NCBI GenBank assembly: GCA_963767715.1
Contig: CAVYFA010000001.1
Coordinates: 434,001-498,000 of the forward strand
Source: CAVSXS01 sp963767715
Lineage (GTDB): Bacteria; Chloroflexota; Ktedonobacteria; Ktedonobacterales; Ktedonobacteraceae
Direction of reading: 5' to 3'
DNA length: 64,000 bases
The first letter of the stretch is position 1. Every line of letters starts with the position of its first letter. This document shows, piece after piece, positions 46,295 through 55,358 of this stretch. Below the pieces are notes generated by a model, which did no database searches, was not told the origin of the DNA, and worked only from the letters and a program-made list of their open reading frames with translations. Position numbers and translations under genes: made by a program.

Positions 46295-46855
46295 ATGGAT
46301 TCCTTGTGGAGAACCGCTCTGTGGCGGCAGTTCGGCGCCGCCATCGATATGCTTGAAAACGCCATGGTGGCCTGCCCCAGCTCACTGTGGACCGGGCGCC
46401 TCTGGCACAACGCTCCGGACCATCCCCTACCGGCGGAGTTCCCACCAGAGTTCGGGGAGTTCTGGTATATCGCGTATCATACGCTTTTCTGGCTCGACCT
46501 GTATCTCTCGGGCTCCCGGGAGGAGGAATTCGCTCCACCCGCTCCCTTTACGCGGGCTGAGCTAGACCCGGGCGTGCCGCCCGAACGGCGCTATACGAAG
46601 GAAGAGCTACTCGCGTATCTCGCCGCTACGCGCCGGAAGTGTCACGACACGCTGGTCGCACTGACGGACGAGCGGGCGCGCCAGCCCATCGAGTACCCCT
46701 GGGGGCGGAGGCAGGCCGTCAGCTTCCTGGAGTTACAGATGTACAACATGCGCCACGTGCAGGAACATGCGGCCCAGTTGAATCTGTTTCTCGGACAGCA
46801 CGCCATTGATGAGGCCTCGGATTGGGTCCCCTGGGCGAAAGCCGAGGAGGGCTGA
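46295..46855 (+). CDS. DinB-family protein
   Basis: A 186-residue four-helix bundle protein. The three metal-site His are likely in IAYHTLFWLDLYL, NMRHVQEHAAQL and a distal helix. The family includes thiol transferases and functions of unknown kind. It follows the isochorismatase gene by 27 nt with GGAGG near the ATG. Confidence 0.8.
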   Translation: MDSLWRTALWRQFGAAIDMLENAMVACPSSLWTGRLWHNAPDHPLPAEFPPEFGEFWYIAYHTLFWLDLYLSGSREEEFAPPAPFTRAELDPGVPPERRYTKEELLAYLAATRRKCHDTLVALTDERARQPIEYPWGRRQAVSFLELQMYNMRHVQEHAAQLNLFLGQHAIDEASDWVPWAKAEEG

Positions 46856-46980
46856 CACGGGGAGGTTTTGCGGCACTGAGCTCGCAAGGCCAACGGGACG
46901 GAAGGCACCCGTAAGGGCTGACACAGGGAGGTTTTGCGAGAAAGCGCTAGCAGGGCGAACGGGACGAAAGGCACCCGCAA
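46850..46980. repeat. Tandem family B repeat, two copies of about 66 nt
   Basis: Each copy begins GGGCTGACAC-GGGAGGTTTTG and ends GGGACG-AAGGCACCCG; copies run 46850-46914 and 46915-46980. A third partial unit with C-rich arm follows to about 47018. The first overlaps the DinB stop. No other gene is present. Confidence 0.75.
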
Positions 46981-47097
46981 GGGGCCCCGCACCGCTCCCC
47001 GCCGCCCCTGCCTCTACAATGAACCAACCTCCGACAATAAACCTACCGGTGTAAGCAGGTCGGGGGGGCCTCCCCTTCCAGATGAGGGTGGCAGGCC

Positions 47098-47167
47098 ATT
47101 AGCGGCGCTCGAGGAAGAGCAAACGCGCCCCTAAAGCGATGAGGACGCTGCCTGTCAGCCAGCGAAG
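47098..47167 (-). pseudogene. Possible LysE-type transporter C-terminal remnant
   Basis: A short minus-strand frame RWLTGSVLIALGARLLFLER ends at a TAA near 47097. It resembles the last TM helix of LysE/RhtB exporters. Evidence is thin. Confidence 0.3.
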
Positions 47168-47179
47168 GAGAAAAACTCA

Positions 47180-47587
47180 ATGGCTACTGTTCAGGTCCGC
47201 TATATCGTCAATGATGTTGACGCAGCGATCGCGTTTTACTGTCAGCATTTGGGCTTCCATGAAGAGATGCACCCGGCTCCCGCGTTTGCTATGCTCTCCC
47301 GAGGTGACCTGCGCCTTGTCCTGAGCGCGCCCAATCCCACGGGCGGGGGTGGCCAGCCGATGCCCGATGGGACCAGGCCCGAGCCGGGAGGCTGGAACCG
47401 CTTCTCGATCGAAGTCGCCGATCTTGCTACCACCGTCGAGGCGCTGCGCCAGGCGGGGGTTCACTTTCGCAACGAAATTGTGACAGGCATTGGCGGCAAG
47501 CAAATCCTCATCGATGACCCCTCCGGGAACCCTATCGAACTGTTCGAGCCGACCTTGCCAGAGGCTCGCCTGAGTTCAAGTGCATGA
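47180..47587 (+). CDS. VOC-family protein
   Basis: A 135-residue protein: start VQVRYIVNDVDAAIAFYCQH, end QILIDDPSGNPIELFEP with the metal-site Glu. GAAGGAG precedes the ATG. The NUDIX gene follows at 9 nt. Confidence 0.88.
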   Translation: MATVQVRYIVNDVDAAIAFYCQHLGFHEEMHPAPAFAMLSRGDLRLVLSAPNPTGGGGQPMPDGTRPEPGGWNRFSIEVADLATTVEALRQAGVHFRNEIVTGIGGKQILIDDPSGNPIELFEPTLPEARLSSSA

Positions 47588-47596
47588 GAAGTCAGT

Positions 47597-48112
47597 ATGC
47601 ACAAGGATGAACGGATACTCCAGATTAAGCACAACCTCTCATGGCTCCCTCAGCCAAATGAGGTTTGTACCGTCCTCTCCTCTCACCTTCCACCTGCTGA
47701 GAGGATTGCAACGGCGCTCGTGCTGGCTTTCGACGGAGACCGTTTGCTTCAAACGCATCTGGCCGCACGCGGCTGGGATATCGTGGGGGGACATATCGAG
47801 CCAGGCGAGTCTCCTGAAGAGGCGGCCCGCCGCGAGGCCTACGAAGAAGCAGGTGCACAACTGGGGGAGTTGCATGTGTTGGGCTACCAACGCCTGCGCT
47901 TGCTTGGCCCTCGACCCCCTTCATATCACTATACGTACCCCGATAGCTACCAGGTATTCTACTGGGCGCACATCGTAGCCCTGGACGAGTTCATCCCGAC
48001 GGAGGAAGCACGAGACCGGGCGCTTTTCGCACCTGTTGAGGCGGAAGAGTTGCCTTTTGTGCGAGCCCTTAGCGAACTGTACCAGGTCGCCTTGCAAGCC
48101 GCTGTGAGGTAG
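47597..48112 (+). CDS. NUDIX hydrolase
   Basis: A 171-residue protein with a complete Nudix box, GGHIEPGESPEEAARREAYE then EAGA, near residues 68-92. It would hydrolyse a nucleoside diphosphate linked to another group; specificity is unknown. Confidence 0.9.
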   Translation: MHKDERILQIKHNLSWLPQPNEVCTVLSSHLPPAERIATALVLAFDGDRLLQTHLAARGWDIVGGHIEPGESPEEAARREAYEEAGAQLGELHVLGYQRLRLLGPRPPSYHYTYPDSYQVFYWAHIVALDEFIPTEEARDRALFAPVEAEELPFVRALSELYQVALQAAVR

Positions 48113-48167
48113 CGCAGTGTTAGGCCTGGCGACCACGTGCTCGAGAATGCTGATTGAAGATTGAGCG

Positions 48168-48228
48168 GACACTTCCCAGGGCGGCGCAAGCGCCCCCGCC
48201 GCCCGTCCACGCCACTCCCACCCCTACA
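48168..48228. repeat. Dispersed repeat family B copy
   Basis: GGGCGGCGCAAGCGCCCCCG, then a C-rich arm and CCCACCCCTAC. It lies in the 282-nt gap before the next small gene; no other gene seen there. Confidence 0.6.
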
Positions 48229-48394
48229 AAGCTGTCCGCATTTATTCGTTAATGGGCATCATCGGCACTCTACAAGGTCGCCAGGCCTCACGGCAACTTT
48301 GCAACAGCCTAATTCGCGGCACTCGGGTGCTTGACGAGTTCCATCCCAGCACCTATCATGGAAGTACATATCCCTTTGCTCAGAAGGAGACCTC

Positions 48395-48619
48395 ATGAAA
48401 CACAAATGGTTCCGCCCATGGGGCTGGCTGTACTATCCCATTTCCTGGCAAGGTCTCATGCTCGTGCTGCTCGTCCTGGCCTTCTGGGTGCAGGTCTTTC
48501 TGGCCATCGACCGTCATTCTCATTCGGCGAGCGACACCCTGTATGGCATCTTTCCGTATGTTATCCCCAGCTTCCTGTTGCTGCTCTGGATTGCCTCAAA
48601 AACCAGCCGGCAGGACTGA
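48395..48619 (+). CDS. Small two-TM membrane protein
   Basis: A 74-residue protein with two TM helices (GLMLVLLVLAFWVQVFLAI and YVIPSFLLLLWIAS). AAGGAGA is 5 nt or so before the ATG, supporting it. Function unknown. Confidence 0.75.
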   Translation: MKHKWFRPWGWLYYPISWQGLMLVLLVLAFWVQVFLAIDRHSHSASDTLYGIFPYVIPSFLLLLWIASKTSRQD

Positions 48620-48710
48620 GGGCGACGAAATCCTGCACCGAGAAAGATACTGTAATCCGATGACCAGGACGACATAGACCAGCGCTAATTTCTCAGCATG
48701 CCTTGAGTAG

Positions 48711-49091
48711 CTAGGCGCGATTGGGCAGTTGCTGTAATGACCAGCGATTGCCATCAGGATCGCTAAAGTAGACGAACGACCCCCAGGGCTGCACGTCGAT
48801 CTCAGTGGCTGCAACCCCTCGTTTGACCAGTTCATCGCGTACCGCTTTCACATCTGCTACCACCATTTGCAGCCCTTTTTGCGATCCCGGCGGCATGTCG
48901 GTAATCCCCACCCCAATCACGATCGAGCAGGCGGACCCGGGAGGAGTGAGCTGGACGAAACGCAGATCATCCCTGACCTGGTAGTCATGATCAAGGTGAA
49001 AGCCGATCTGCTCGGTATAAAAAGCCCTGGCGCGGTCAACGTCTGTGACGGGCACCGCGACCAGTTCGAGTTTCATCTGCATAGAAGTCAT
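48711..49091 (-). CDS. VOC-family protein
   Basis: A protein of about 126 residues. ATG 49091 (MTSMQMKLELVAVPVTD) follows AAGAGGAAAG; an upstream in-frame ATG (49136) lacks a good SD. Core: DVDRARAFYTEQIGFHLDHD and YFSDPDGNRWSLQQL. It is of the glyoxalase-like type with a C-terminal SDPDGN turn. Confidence 0.87.
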   Translation of the reverse strand: MTSMQMKLELVAVPVTDVDRARAFYTEQIGFHLDHDYQVRDDLRFVQLTPPGSACSIVIGVGITDMPPGSQKGLQMVVADVKAVRDELVKRGVAATEIDVQPWGSFVYFSDPDGNRWSLQQLPNRA

Positions 49092-49211
49092 TGTTGCTTT
49101 CCTCTTTCTATATGCTTGACGGTTCTTCTGCTTCAAGTATATGCTGGAAGCAGGACAGAATCGACCCTCGTTCTGCTAGCTCTTCACCTGCTTAAAAAAG
49201 GAGAAAACCGC

Positions 49212-50006
49212 ATGACAGAAACCAGTGAAATTTGGACGGGCAAAGCCAGCAGCTATGACCGGGTGCGTCCGACCCCGCCACCGGCTTTGCTCGATCTGCT
49301 GACGCAGTTGATTGGGATGCCGCATCCCGCACTGGTGGTGGATGTGGGCAGCGGGACCGGACTGTCCACCGCCATCTGGGGCGAGCGAGCCGAGCGGGTG
49401 ATAGGGATCGAACCCAATGCCGACATGCGCAAAGAGGCCGAGCGCAACGTCGAGCACCATCCCTACGCGGCCCATCTCGAGTACCGAGCGGGGCTGGCTC
49501 ATCAGACGGGCCTGCCGGATGGCTGCGCGGATATCGTCACGGCTGCCCAAGCGTTCCACTGGATGGAACCGACGTCGACCCTGGCGGAGATCGCTCGCAT
49601 TCTGCGACCCGGAGGACTCTTTGCGGCCTATGACTATGATTTTGCACCAGCCATCCATTGGGAGCTTGATCGGCTCGCCCAGGAGGGAAGTGCGCGCTTA
49701 GTGGAGCTCGTAAAGGCTCGCGGGCTGGCTCAGAGCCTCAAGATCTGGCCGAAGAACAAATCTCTCGAGCCCCTGCGCGAGAGCGCTCACTTCCGCTTCA
49801 CCCGCGAAGTGTTGCTACATCATATCGAGCAGGGAGACGCGGCACGCTTTCTGGAGATGATGCAGAGCAGTGCCTTCAGCCACCAGTTCCAGTTCACCGA
49901 GCAAGAGCTCGGGTTTGATCGCCTCAGACAGGCCGCGCTCCAATATATCGGGTCCGAACCCATTCCCTGGTATTTTAGTTACCGGGTCCGCATCGGCATT
50001 AGATGA
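49212..50006 (+). CDS. Class I SAM-dependent methyltransferase
   Basis: A 264-residue protein. Start chosen at ATG 49212 with AAAGGAG upstream; the frame is open further upstream, but that part lies opposite the VOC gene. Motif I VVDVGSGTGLSTAIWG, acidic IGIEPNADM, motif II ADIVTAAQAFHWMEP, motif III LRPGGLFAAYDYDF. A group typical of methyltransferase domain 11. Substrate unknown. Confidence 0.87.
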   Translation: MTETSEIWTGKASSYDRVRPTPPPALLDLLTQLIGMPHPALVVDVGSGTGLSTAIWGERAERVIGIEPNADMRKEAERNVEHHPYAAHLEYRAGLAHQTGLPDGCADIVTAAQAFHWMEPTSTLAEIARILRPGGLFAAYDYDFAPAIHWELDRLAQEGSARLVELVKARGLAQSLKIWPKNKSLEPLRESAHFRFTREVLLHHIEQGDAARFLEMMQSSAFSHQFQFTEQELGFDRLRQAALQYIGSEPIPWYFSYRVRIGIR

Positions 50007-50013
50007 GGGGAAA

Positions 50014-50242
50014 ATGATGGATCAGCACATCCTTGACGAACAACTTACCTACTATCGACAGATGGCTAGGGAGCCATCTATGCCAAACGCCCCTTACCCA
50101 ACGGTCAAACGTTTCTCATTGTGAAAGTCTTCTACGACCTGCAGATCATCGAGCACCGGTTGGATGCGCTGGACTTTACGGTAATGGTCCATAAGCTGGA
50201 CGACATCTTCTTTTTCCTCCAGGCCCACCGCAAAGCATCATG
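50014..50242 (+). pseudogene. Internally deleted methyltransferase remnant
   Basis: The start (MMDQHILDEQLTYYRQMARE) resembles the N-terminus of a second SAM methyltransferase type, and after a stop the reading KVFYDLQIIEHRLDALDF, then TVMVHKLDDIFFFLQAHRKA looks like its C-terminus. The SAM-binding centre is missing, so most of the gene has been lost. Confidence 0.5.
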
Positions 50243-50368
50243 AGAGTGGAATCTGCAGAGATGTCCAATATCTCGTCTTGAATGTCTGGCATGCGCTTGT
50301 AATATATACCGCCTGCATTGCTGAATAATCCCAACTGCACGTTGATCGATAAGTAAATCACCCTGTAA

Positions 50369-50465
50369 TCAGGACTCAACTCTATGCCGAGTGATGTAAT
50401 AGGCAATCTGCTCATCTGCGCTTTTGAGCACATCTAACACTTCGTAGTAGTGCAGTTCATTCCAT
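50369..50465 (-). pseudogene. Duplicate fragment of the Mrr-HTH protein C-terminus
   Basis: Minus-strand reading WNELHYYEVLDVLKSADEQI, then AYYITRHRVES and a stop, nearly equals the end of the gene at 55359 (WNELHYYEVIDVLKSADEQI, then SYYLTRHR). Only this tail is left. Confidence 0.75.
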
Positions 50466-50581
50466 TCAGATTATTTCTACACGAACATGTCCCCGTTTCT
50501 CTCCTTCAGCGTTACTACAGATGTAATACCCTTGAGGCCCCAAGGAAATTGTTCAGAAAAACATACAAGGACACAAGTCAG

Positions 50582-51157
50582 ATGGAATATAGTTACACAC
50601 TGGCAGTGAGATCTGAGCCGGGCGAGATCGACGGTGAGGCAGCGCTTGTAGAAGCCGCAAAGATCAACCCCATGGCTTTCGAACCACTGTACCAGCGCTA
50701 CAAGGAGCGTATCTATCGCTACCTGTTTCTCCGCGTCAGGCGAGAGGAAGATGCGGCAGATCTGACGCAGCAGGTGTTTCTCAAGGCTCTGAGCGCACTG
50801 CCCAGCTACCGGGAGCGTGGGATACCTTTTGCCGCATGGCTGTTTCGGATCGCGCATCACACCGCGAGCGATACCTACCGCCGAAAAAAAAGCGCGGTCT
50901 CCTGGGATGTGCTCTCAGATGATGAGCGATTGATCGCTGAGACAGACCTGGAGAGCCATATCCTCCAGCAGGAGCGACTCGCGCACCTGCGGCAACTGCT
51001 GGGCCAGCTCGATCCCTCCAAGCGCGAGCTGCTGGCTCTGCGCTTCTCAGCAGGTCTGAGCACCACAGAAATCGCGCTGGTCATTGGCAAGAGCCAGGCA
51101 GCCGTCAAAAAGCAACTGACACGGACCCTTCAGGGACTCAAGGAGCAAATGGCATGA
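50582..51157 (+). CDS. ECF-type sigma factor
   Basis: About 191 residues. Region 2 is FEPLYQRYKERIYRYLFLRV with EEDAADLTQQVFLKALSALP; region 4 is LDPSKRELLALRFSAGLSTT then EIALVIGKSQAAVKKQLTRT. I chose ATG 50582 (MEYSYTLAVRSEPG); the frame is open upstream, but that part has no SD and sits over a remnant. It overlaps the next gene by 4 nt. Confidence 0.9.
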   Translation: MEYSYTLAVRSEPGEIDGEAALVEAAKINPMAFEPLYQRYKERIYRYLFLRVRREEDAADLTQQVFLKALSALPSYRERGIPFAAWLFRIAHHTASDTYRRKKSAVSWDVLSDDERLIAETDLESHILQQERLAHLRQLLGQLDPSKRELLALRFSAGLSTTEIALVIGKSQAAVKKQLTRTLQGLKEQMA

Positions 51158-52194
51158 AAGAACAACAAGCATTGCAGGAAACATACAACGATCTGCTCCA
51201 CAACGAGACAGATCCAGCGTTTATCCAACTGGTTCAGGAACTGGACAGCATCGGTAGCGCTCCTCAACCACCGGCCAGCGTCAATTGGCCTGCCGTCAGA
51301 GCTATGCACACCGAGCAAACAGCGCGGAAAAGAGCGACCGTACTGCCGTTTCGCACTTCCACCCGCCTATGGCATCTGCTCTTCAAGAAAACAGCGTTCG
51401 TGCCGGTGCTCATTGGACTCGTTCTCGTGACAGCCGCGTTCACGTTCACGCTTACGCCACTGATGAACTTTTTATTAAGCCTTCAACCATCAGGACAGCG
51501 TCTCGTTTCCAGTCATCTCTTCGTTGATATTAATCAGTCTCAAACTGTCGATGGCAAAACTGTTACATTACAGGACGGTTATGCTGATGCCAGCCAGATC
51601 ATTCTGGGCTATACCTTTTCTCCCGCACATGCATTTGACATAGTTGGTATACCCGACCTCAGCACACAACAGGGAGTTGAATTGATCCCAGACAATACGC
51701 TGACAATGGCATCAAGTGAGAATACAGAAGGAGCATCTTTTCACTTCAGCAGCAGCAGGATCACGGGCAATCCCAGCATCCTCGAGCTTCGGCTAAAGAT
51801 CTTGATCAACAGTAAGACATCACCAGGGCATTTTAAGAAGCTAGGGATAGCCACTTTCGACTTTACCTTACCATTCCATCCTGGCAAAGTTCTGACTCCT
51901 GGGCAGCAGGTGACTTCTCATGGAAAGGCAGCAACCCTGGACTATGTTTCAATAGCTCAATCGTCTACACGCATTGCTGTGCTGGGTCTGGATGAGAAAG
52001 CAGCGCTGAGCGCGACATTACAGCCTGCGGGAAAGGCCGCCAACTCGCTTGAAGATATCAGCTTTGCAACAGATGAGCCTGGCGCATGGTCTTTCATCTA
52101 CGATAGCGATCTTTCTCAAGATCCGGGGCCGTGGACATTCACCGTCAAGCAGGGCATATACACCTGGGTATTCCATTTCGTTGTGCCCGCATAG
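51154..52194 (+). CDS. Membrane protein, probable anti-sigma partner
   Basis: A 346-residue protein. A cytoplasmic part (about 1-80), one TM helix (FVPVLIGLVLVTAAFTFTLT), and a large outside beta-rich domain (about 240 residues). Start overlaps the sigma factor stop (ATGA). Position and topology fit an anti-sigma factor that senses outside conditions, but no known zinc anti-sigma motif is present. Confidence 0.75.
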   Translation: MKEQQALQETYNDLLHNETDPAFIQLVQELDSIGSAPQPPASVNWPAVRAMHTEQTARKRATVLPFRTSTRLWHLLFKKTAFVPVLIGLVLVTAAFTFTLTPLMNFLLSLQPSGQRLVSSHLFVDINQSQTVDGKTVTLQDGYADASQIILGYTFSPAHAFDIVGIPDLSTQQGVELIPDNTLTMASSENTEGASFHFSSSRITGNPSILELRLKILINSKTSPGHFKKLGIATFDFTLPFHPGKVLTPGQQVTSHGKAATLDYVSIAQSSTRIAVLGLDEKAALSATLQPAGKAANSLEDISFATDEPGAWSFIYDSDLSQDPGPWTFTVKQGIYTWVFHFVVPA

Positions 52195-52618
52195 ATAATC
52201 CATACCACAGGCGAGCTATATGACCGGGGCAATCGTCGCGGTCGATGGTGGTCGCACGGCGATCTAGTGGTCTGTCACTGCGCAGGCGAGGGCCGACGAC
52301 CGTAGGGACAGGCGCAAGGCCCCTACCGCTCCACTCCACCGCCCCCTGTCCCTACAGGTCGGGTGGCCCTCCCCATCGAAGAGTGACAGGCCAATAGAGC
52401 AGTTGGCAAAAATAGTGAGCCATGAAAACGAGGGCTGATTCTGTCCTGCTTACAGCATATACTATGAAGCAGAGAGAGGTGAAGTGAGAGGCGTTCTCGA
52501 CATCCCAGCGAGGAACGTGGGAAAACACGCAGCCACTCGCTCATGAGAGCAGGGGCATTCAGAGGTCTGTTGTCTTTGTCAAGAACACTAGGCAAGCGAA
52601 AGGAGTCAATAACTACCT
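52195..52618. other. Gene-free stretch with a family B copy (52296-52356)
   Basis: GTAGGGACAGGCGCAAGG, then the C-rich arm ending CCTGTCCCTAC, then AGGTCGGGTGGCCCTCCCC, which is also seen near 47060. No gene supported. GAAAGGAG near the end is the SD of the next gene. Confidence 0.65.
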
Positions 52619-53785
52619 ATGAGTATTCAACCATTCACCATCGCCATCGAACCCGCCACCCTCGATGATTTGCGCGAGCGTCTGGCACGAACCCGTTGGC
52701 CGGATGAGGCGGAGCATGCCGGTTGGAACTATGGCACGAATTTGGGCTACTTGCAGGAATTGGTGGATTACTGGCAGCACTCCTACGACTGGCGTGCTCA
52801 GGAGGCGAAGCTCAACCAGTTTGCCCAATTTCGTGCAGAAATCGATGGAAGCCATCTCCACTTTCTGCATGTGCGGGGCAAAGGACCCAACCCGACGCCG
52901 CTCCTGCTGATCCATGGCTGGCCGGATTCCTTCTACCGGTTTCAGAAGATCATCCCGCTTTTGAGCGACCCTGAGAGCGCCGGCGGGAACCCTGAGGATT
53001 CCTTTGACGTGATTGTGCCGTCGTTGCCGGGCTTCGGCTTCTCGGACCGTCCTCATTTCCCTGGCGGGATGAAGTCGCTTCGCTCCGCCGAGTTGCTCTC
53101 GAAGTTGATGACTGAGGTGCTTGGCTACCAGCGCTACGCGGTCGGCGGCGGTGATATTGGCAGTCGTGTCACGCGCCTGATGGCCCTGGCTCACCCTGAG
53201 CAGATTGTTGGGATGCATCTCACGGACATTGGCTTTCCGAGAGAGATCGCCTTTCCTCCTGATGTGCCGAACCCTTCGCCTGCTGAGGGTCGCTTCCTCG
53301 GCTCCGTTGGGATGTGGTTTTTCCAGGAGGGGGCCTATGCCGCGCTGCAAACCACCAGACCCCAAACGATCTCGTACGCGCTCTCCGACTCACCCGTCGG
53401 CCTGGCTGGCTGGATCGTCGAGAAGTTCCGCGCCTGGAGCGATTGCGACGGCGAGATCGAGAAGAGCTATACCAAAGATGAGCTGCTCACCAATATCATG
53501 ATTTACTGGGCGACCGGAACGATCTCTTCGAGCGCACGGTTATATCATGAGGACGGTCTCCAATCGGCACCACAGCTCGCGGTGGGACAGTACATCGAAG
53601 TCCCGGCAGGGGTGGCGACCTTCCCCAAAGATCTGACCTATCCGCCGCGCGAACTGGGCGAACGCTTCCTGCGCGTCGCACGCTGGACCGAGATGCCCCG
53701 TGGTGGTCATTTCGCCGCACTGGAAGTACCAGAACTGCTGGTCGAGGACTTGCGGGCCTTCTTCCGTCCATACCGTCCTGTATGA
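52619..53785 (+). CDS. Epoxide hydrolase (EHN-domain type)
   Basis: A 388-residue protein. The N-terminal EHN region (FTIAIEPATLDDLRERLART) is followed by the hydrolase core: HGWPDSFYRFQKIIPLL (oxyanion), the nucleophile Asp in GGGDIGSRVTRL, and the final His in PRGGHFAALEVPELL. It would open an epoxide with water. GAAAGGAG precedes the ATG. Confidence 0.92.
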   Translation: MSIQPFTIAIEPATLDDLRERLARTRWPDEAEHAGWNYGTNLGYLQELVDYWQHSYDWRAQEAKLNQFAQFRAEIDGSHLHFLHVRGKGPNPTPLLLIHGWPDSFYRFQKIIPLLSDPESAGGNPEDSFDVIVPSLPGFGFSDRPHFPGGMKSLRSAELLSKLMTEVLGYQRYAVGGGDIGSRVTRLMALAHPEQIVGMHLTDIGFPREIAFPPDVPNPSPAEGRFLGSVGMWFFQEGAYAALQTTRPQTISYALSDSPVGLAGWIVEKFRAWSDCDGEIEKSYTKDELLTNIMIYWATGTISSSARLYHEDGLQSAPQLAVGQYIEVPAGVATFPKDLTYPPRELGERFLRVARWTEMPRGGHFAALEVPELLVEDLRAFFRPYRPV

Positions 53786-53836
53786 GTTCGGCAAGCTCTA
53801 CTCTATATGCCTTCTCTGCCTGTACGCCAGTATGGC

Positions 53837-54976
53837 TCACGCTACCTCAGGTGATGACTCGACCGAACTCGCAGTCTTAAAACGCCAGCCCAGCGCACCC
53901 GTGCTGGCGTTGAGCGCATAGACGTAGTCGTCGTCTGAGCCGACGTAGACGGTGCCATCCACCACCTCAGGTGAGGAATACACCGCGCCCCCAGTCGCAA
54001 AGCGCCAGATCAGCGCACCGGTGGCGGCGTTGAGCGCATAGATGGAATCGTCGATTGAGCCGACGTAGACGGTGCCGTTCACCACCTCGGGTGAGGAGTA
54101 CACCCCCTCCCCGGTCGTAAAGCTCCAGAGCAATGCACCGGTGCTGGCGGTGAGGGCATAGACATTGGCATCGTCTGAGCCGATGTAGAGGGTGCCATTC
54201 ACGACCTCGGGTGAGGATCTGACCGCGCCCCCAGTCGCAAAGTGCCAGCGCAGTGCACCCGTGCTGGCGTTGAGGGCGTAGACATAGTCATCGTTTGAGC
54301 CGACATAGACGGTGCCGCCCACCACTTTGGGCGATGAGAACACCACGCCTCCAGTCTTAAAACGCCAACGCAGCGCGCCGGTGCCGGCATTGAGGGCATA
54401 GACATAGCCGTCGTCTGAGCCGACGTAGAGGGTGCCATTCACCACCTCAGGGGAGGATCTGACCGGGGCGCCAGTCTTAAAACGCCAACGCAGTGCACCC
54501 GTGTCGGCATTGAGCGCATAGACGTAGTCGTCGTCTGAGCCGATGTAGAGGGTGCCATTCACCACCTCGGGTGAGGAGGCCACAAAGTTGCCAGTTCCGA
54601 AGCGCCAGCGCAGCGCGCCGGTGCCGGCATTGAGGGCATAGACATTGGCATCGTCTGAGCCGACGTAGACGGTGTCATCCACCACCTCGGGTGAGGACTC
54701 AACTGAGTTGCCAGTCTGCTTCCCCCAGCGCTTTGCCCCCGTGCTGGCTTTGAGAGCATAGACAAAGCTGTCGAATGAGCCGATATAGACGGAGACCGGG
54801 TGTGACTTCCCGTTGCTGGGCTGAACCGTTAGCTTCAGTTGGGAAGGGCTGGTCGCGCCAACTGCCTGGCTTGCCTGCCGCTGCCAGCCAATACTGAACG
54901 CCACCGCCCCCAACAGGGCCAGCAGGCTGAGCAGAGAGGGGATGAGACTACGTGTAGAGCGTCGAGCGTGCGTCAT
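53837..54976 (-). CDS. PQQ-type beta-propeller protein with eight near-identical 40-residue blades
   Basis: A 379-residue protein. A Sec-type or anchor N-terminus (LIPSLLSLLALLGAVAFSIG) after a basic MTHARRSTRS, then a short linker. Eight repeats of VYVGSDDxYVYALNAxTGAL then RWRFxTGxxVxSSPEVVNGT cover residues 60-379, one propeller. DNA of the blades is very alike (120-nt units), so amplification is recent. It is secreted; likely a binding platform, with no enzyme motif. Confidence 0.87.
   Translation of the reverse strand: MTHARRSTRSLIPSLLSLLALLGAVAFSIGWQRQASQAVGATSPSQLKLTVQPSNGKSHPVSVYIGSFDSFVYALKASTGAKRWGKQTGNSVESSPEVVDDTVYVGSDDANVYALNAGTGALRWRFGTGNFVASSPEVVNGTLYIGSDDDYVYALNADTGALRWRFKTGAPVRSSPEVVNGTLYVGSDDGYVYALNAGTGALRWRFKTGGVVFSSPKVVGGTVYVGSNDDYVYALNASTGALRWHFATGGAVRSSPEVVNGTLYIGSDDANVYALTASTGALLWSFTTGEGVYSSPEVVNGTVYVGSIDDSIYALNAATGALIWRFATGGAVYSSPEVVDGTVYVGSDDDYVYALNASTGALGWRFKTASSVESSPEVA
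53850..54790. repeat. 120-nt coding tandem repeat, about eight copies
   Basis: The copies share phrases such as GAGCCGACGTAGACGGTGCC in each unit. They lie wholly inside the propeller gene. Confidence 0.85.
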
Positions 54977-55358
54977 AGTAACCCACCTTTGCGAATACTC
55001 ACGGTGACAAACGCGTCTCTTGCCTGCGCCGAGCCGACAATGCTCACGCTGGAAAGGACTCAGGCAGAAAGCATACGACTACTATAGTAGAACTGAGCAC
55101 CGCCTCCAAGAGCAAACAGGTTGAGGTCGAGTAAAGAAGGGATTGAGATTGTCGCTGGCAGGTGTAGCTTTCTTCTGCCCTCATTCTCCCACCCTTGTTC
55201 TCTCGTCAACAAAGTACCGGTAGAGCCAGGTACCTGGGGAAGAGTGAGCCAGGTGTTACTTTGAAATCATTAAGAATGGGTTGGTTTTAGGCTCGGATGG
55301 TCGAACCTGTGCGTCGTAGGTGGTGGCATCACTCATAAACATGTCTCGCTTTATTTTC
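54977..55358. other. Gap without recognised gene
   Basis: I see no gene, repeat or strong hairpin here. The promoter of the propeller gene should lie at its left end. Confidence 0.5.

Noticed and set aside
48867..49211. A longer N-terminus of the methyltransferase at 49212
   Set aside because: It lies opposite the VOC gene, and AAAGGAG at 49212 marks the real start.
53850..54790. Regular 120-nt repeats as a CRISPR array
   Set aside because: Units encode propeller blades in frame; there are no unique spacers and no cas genes.
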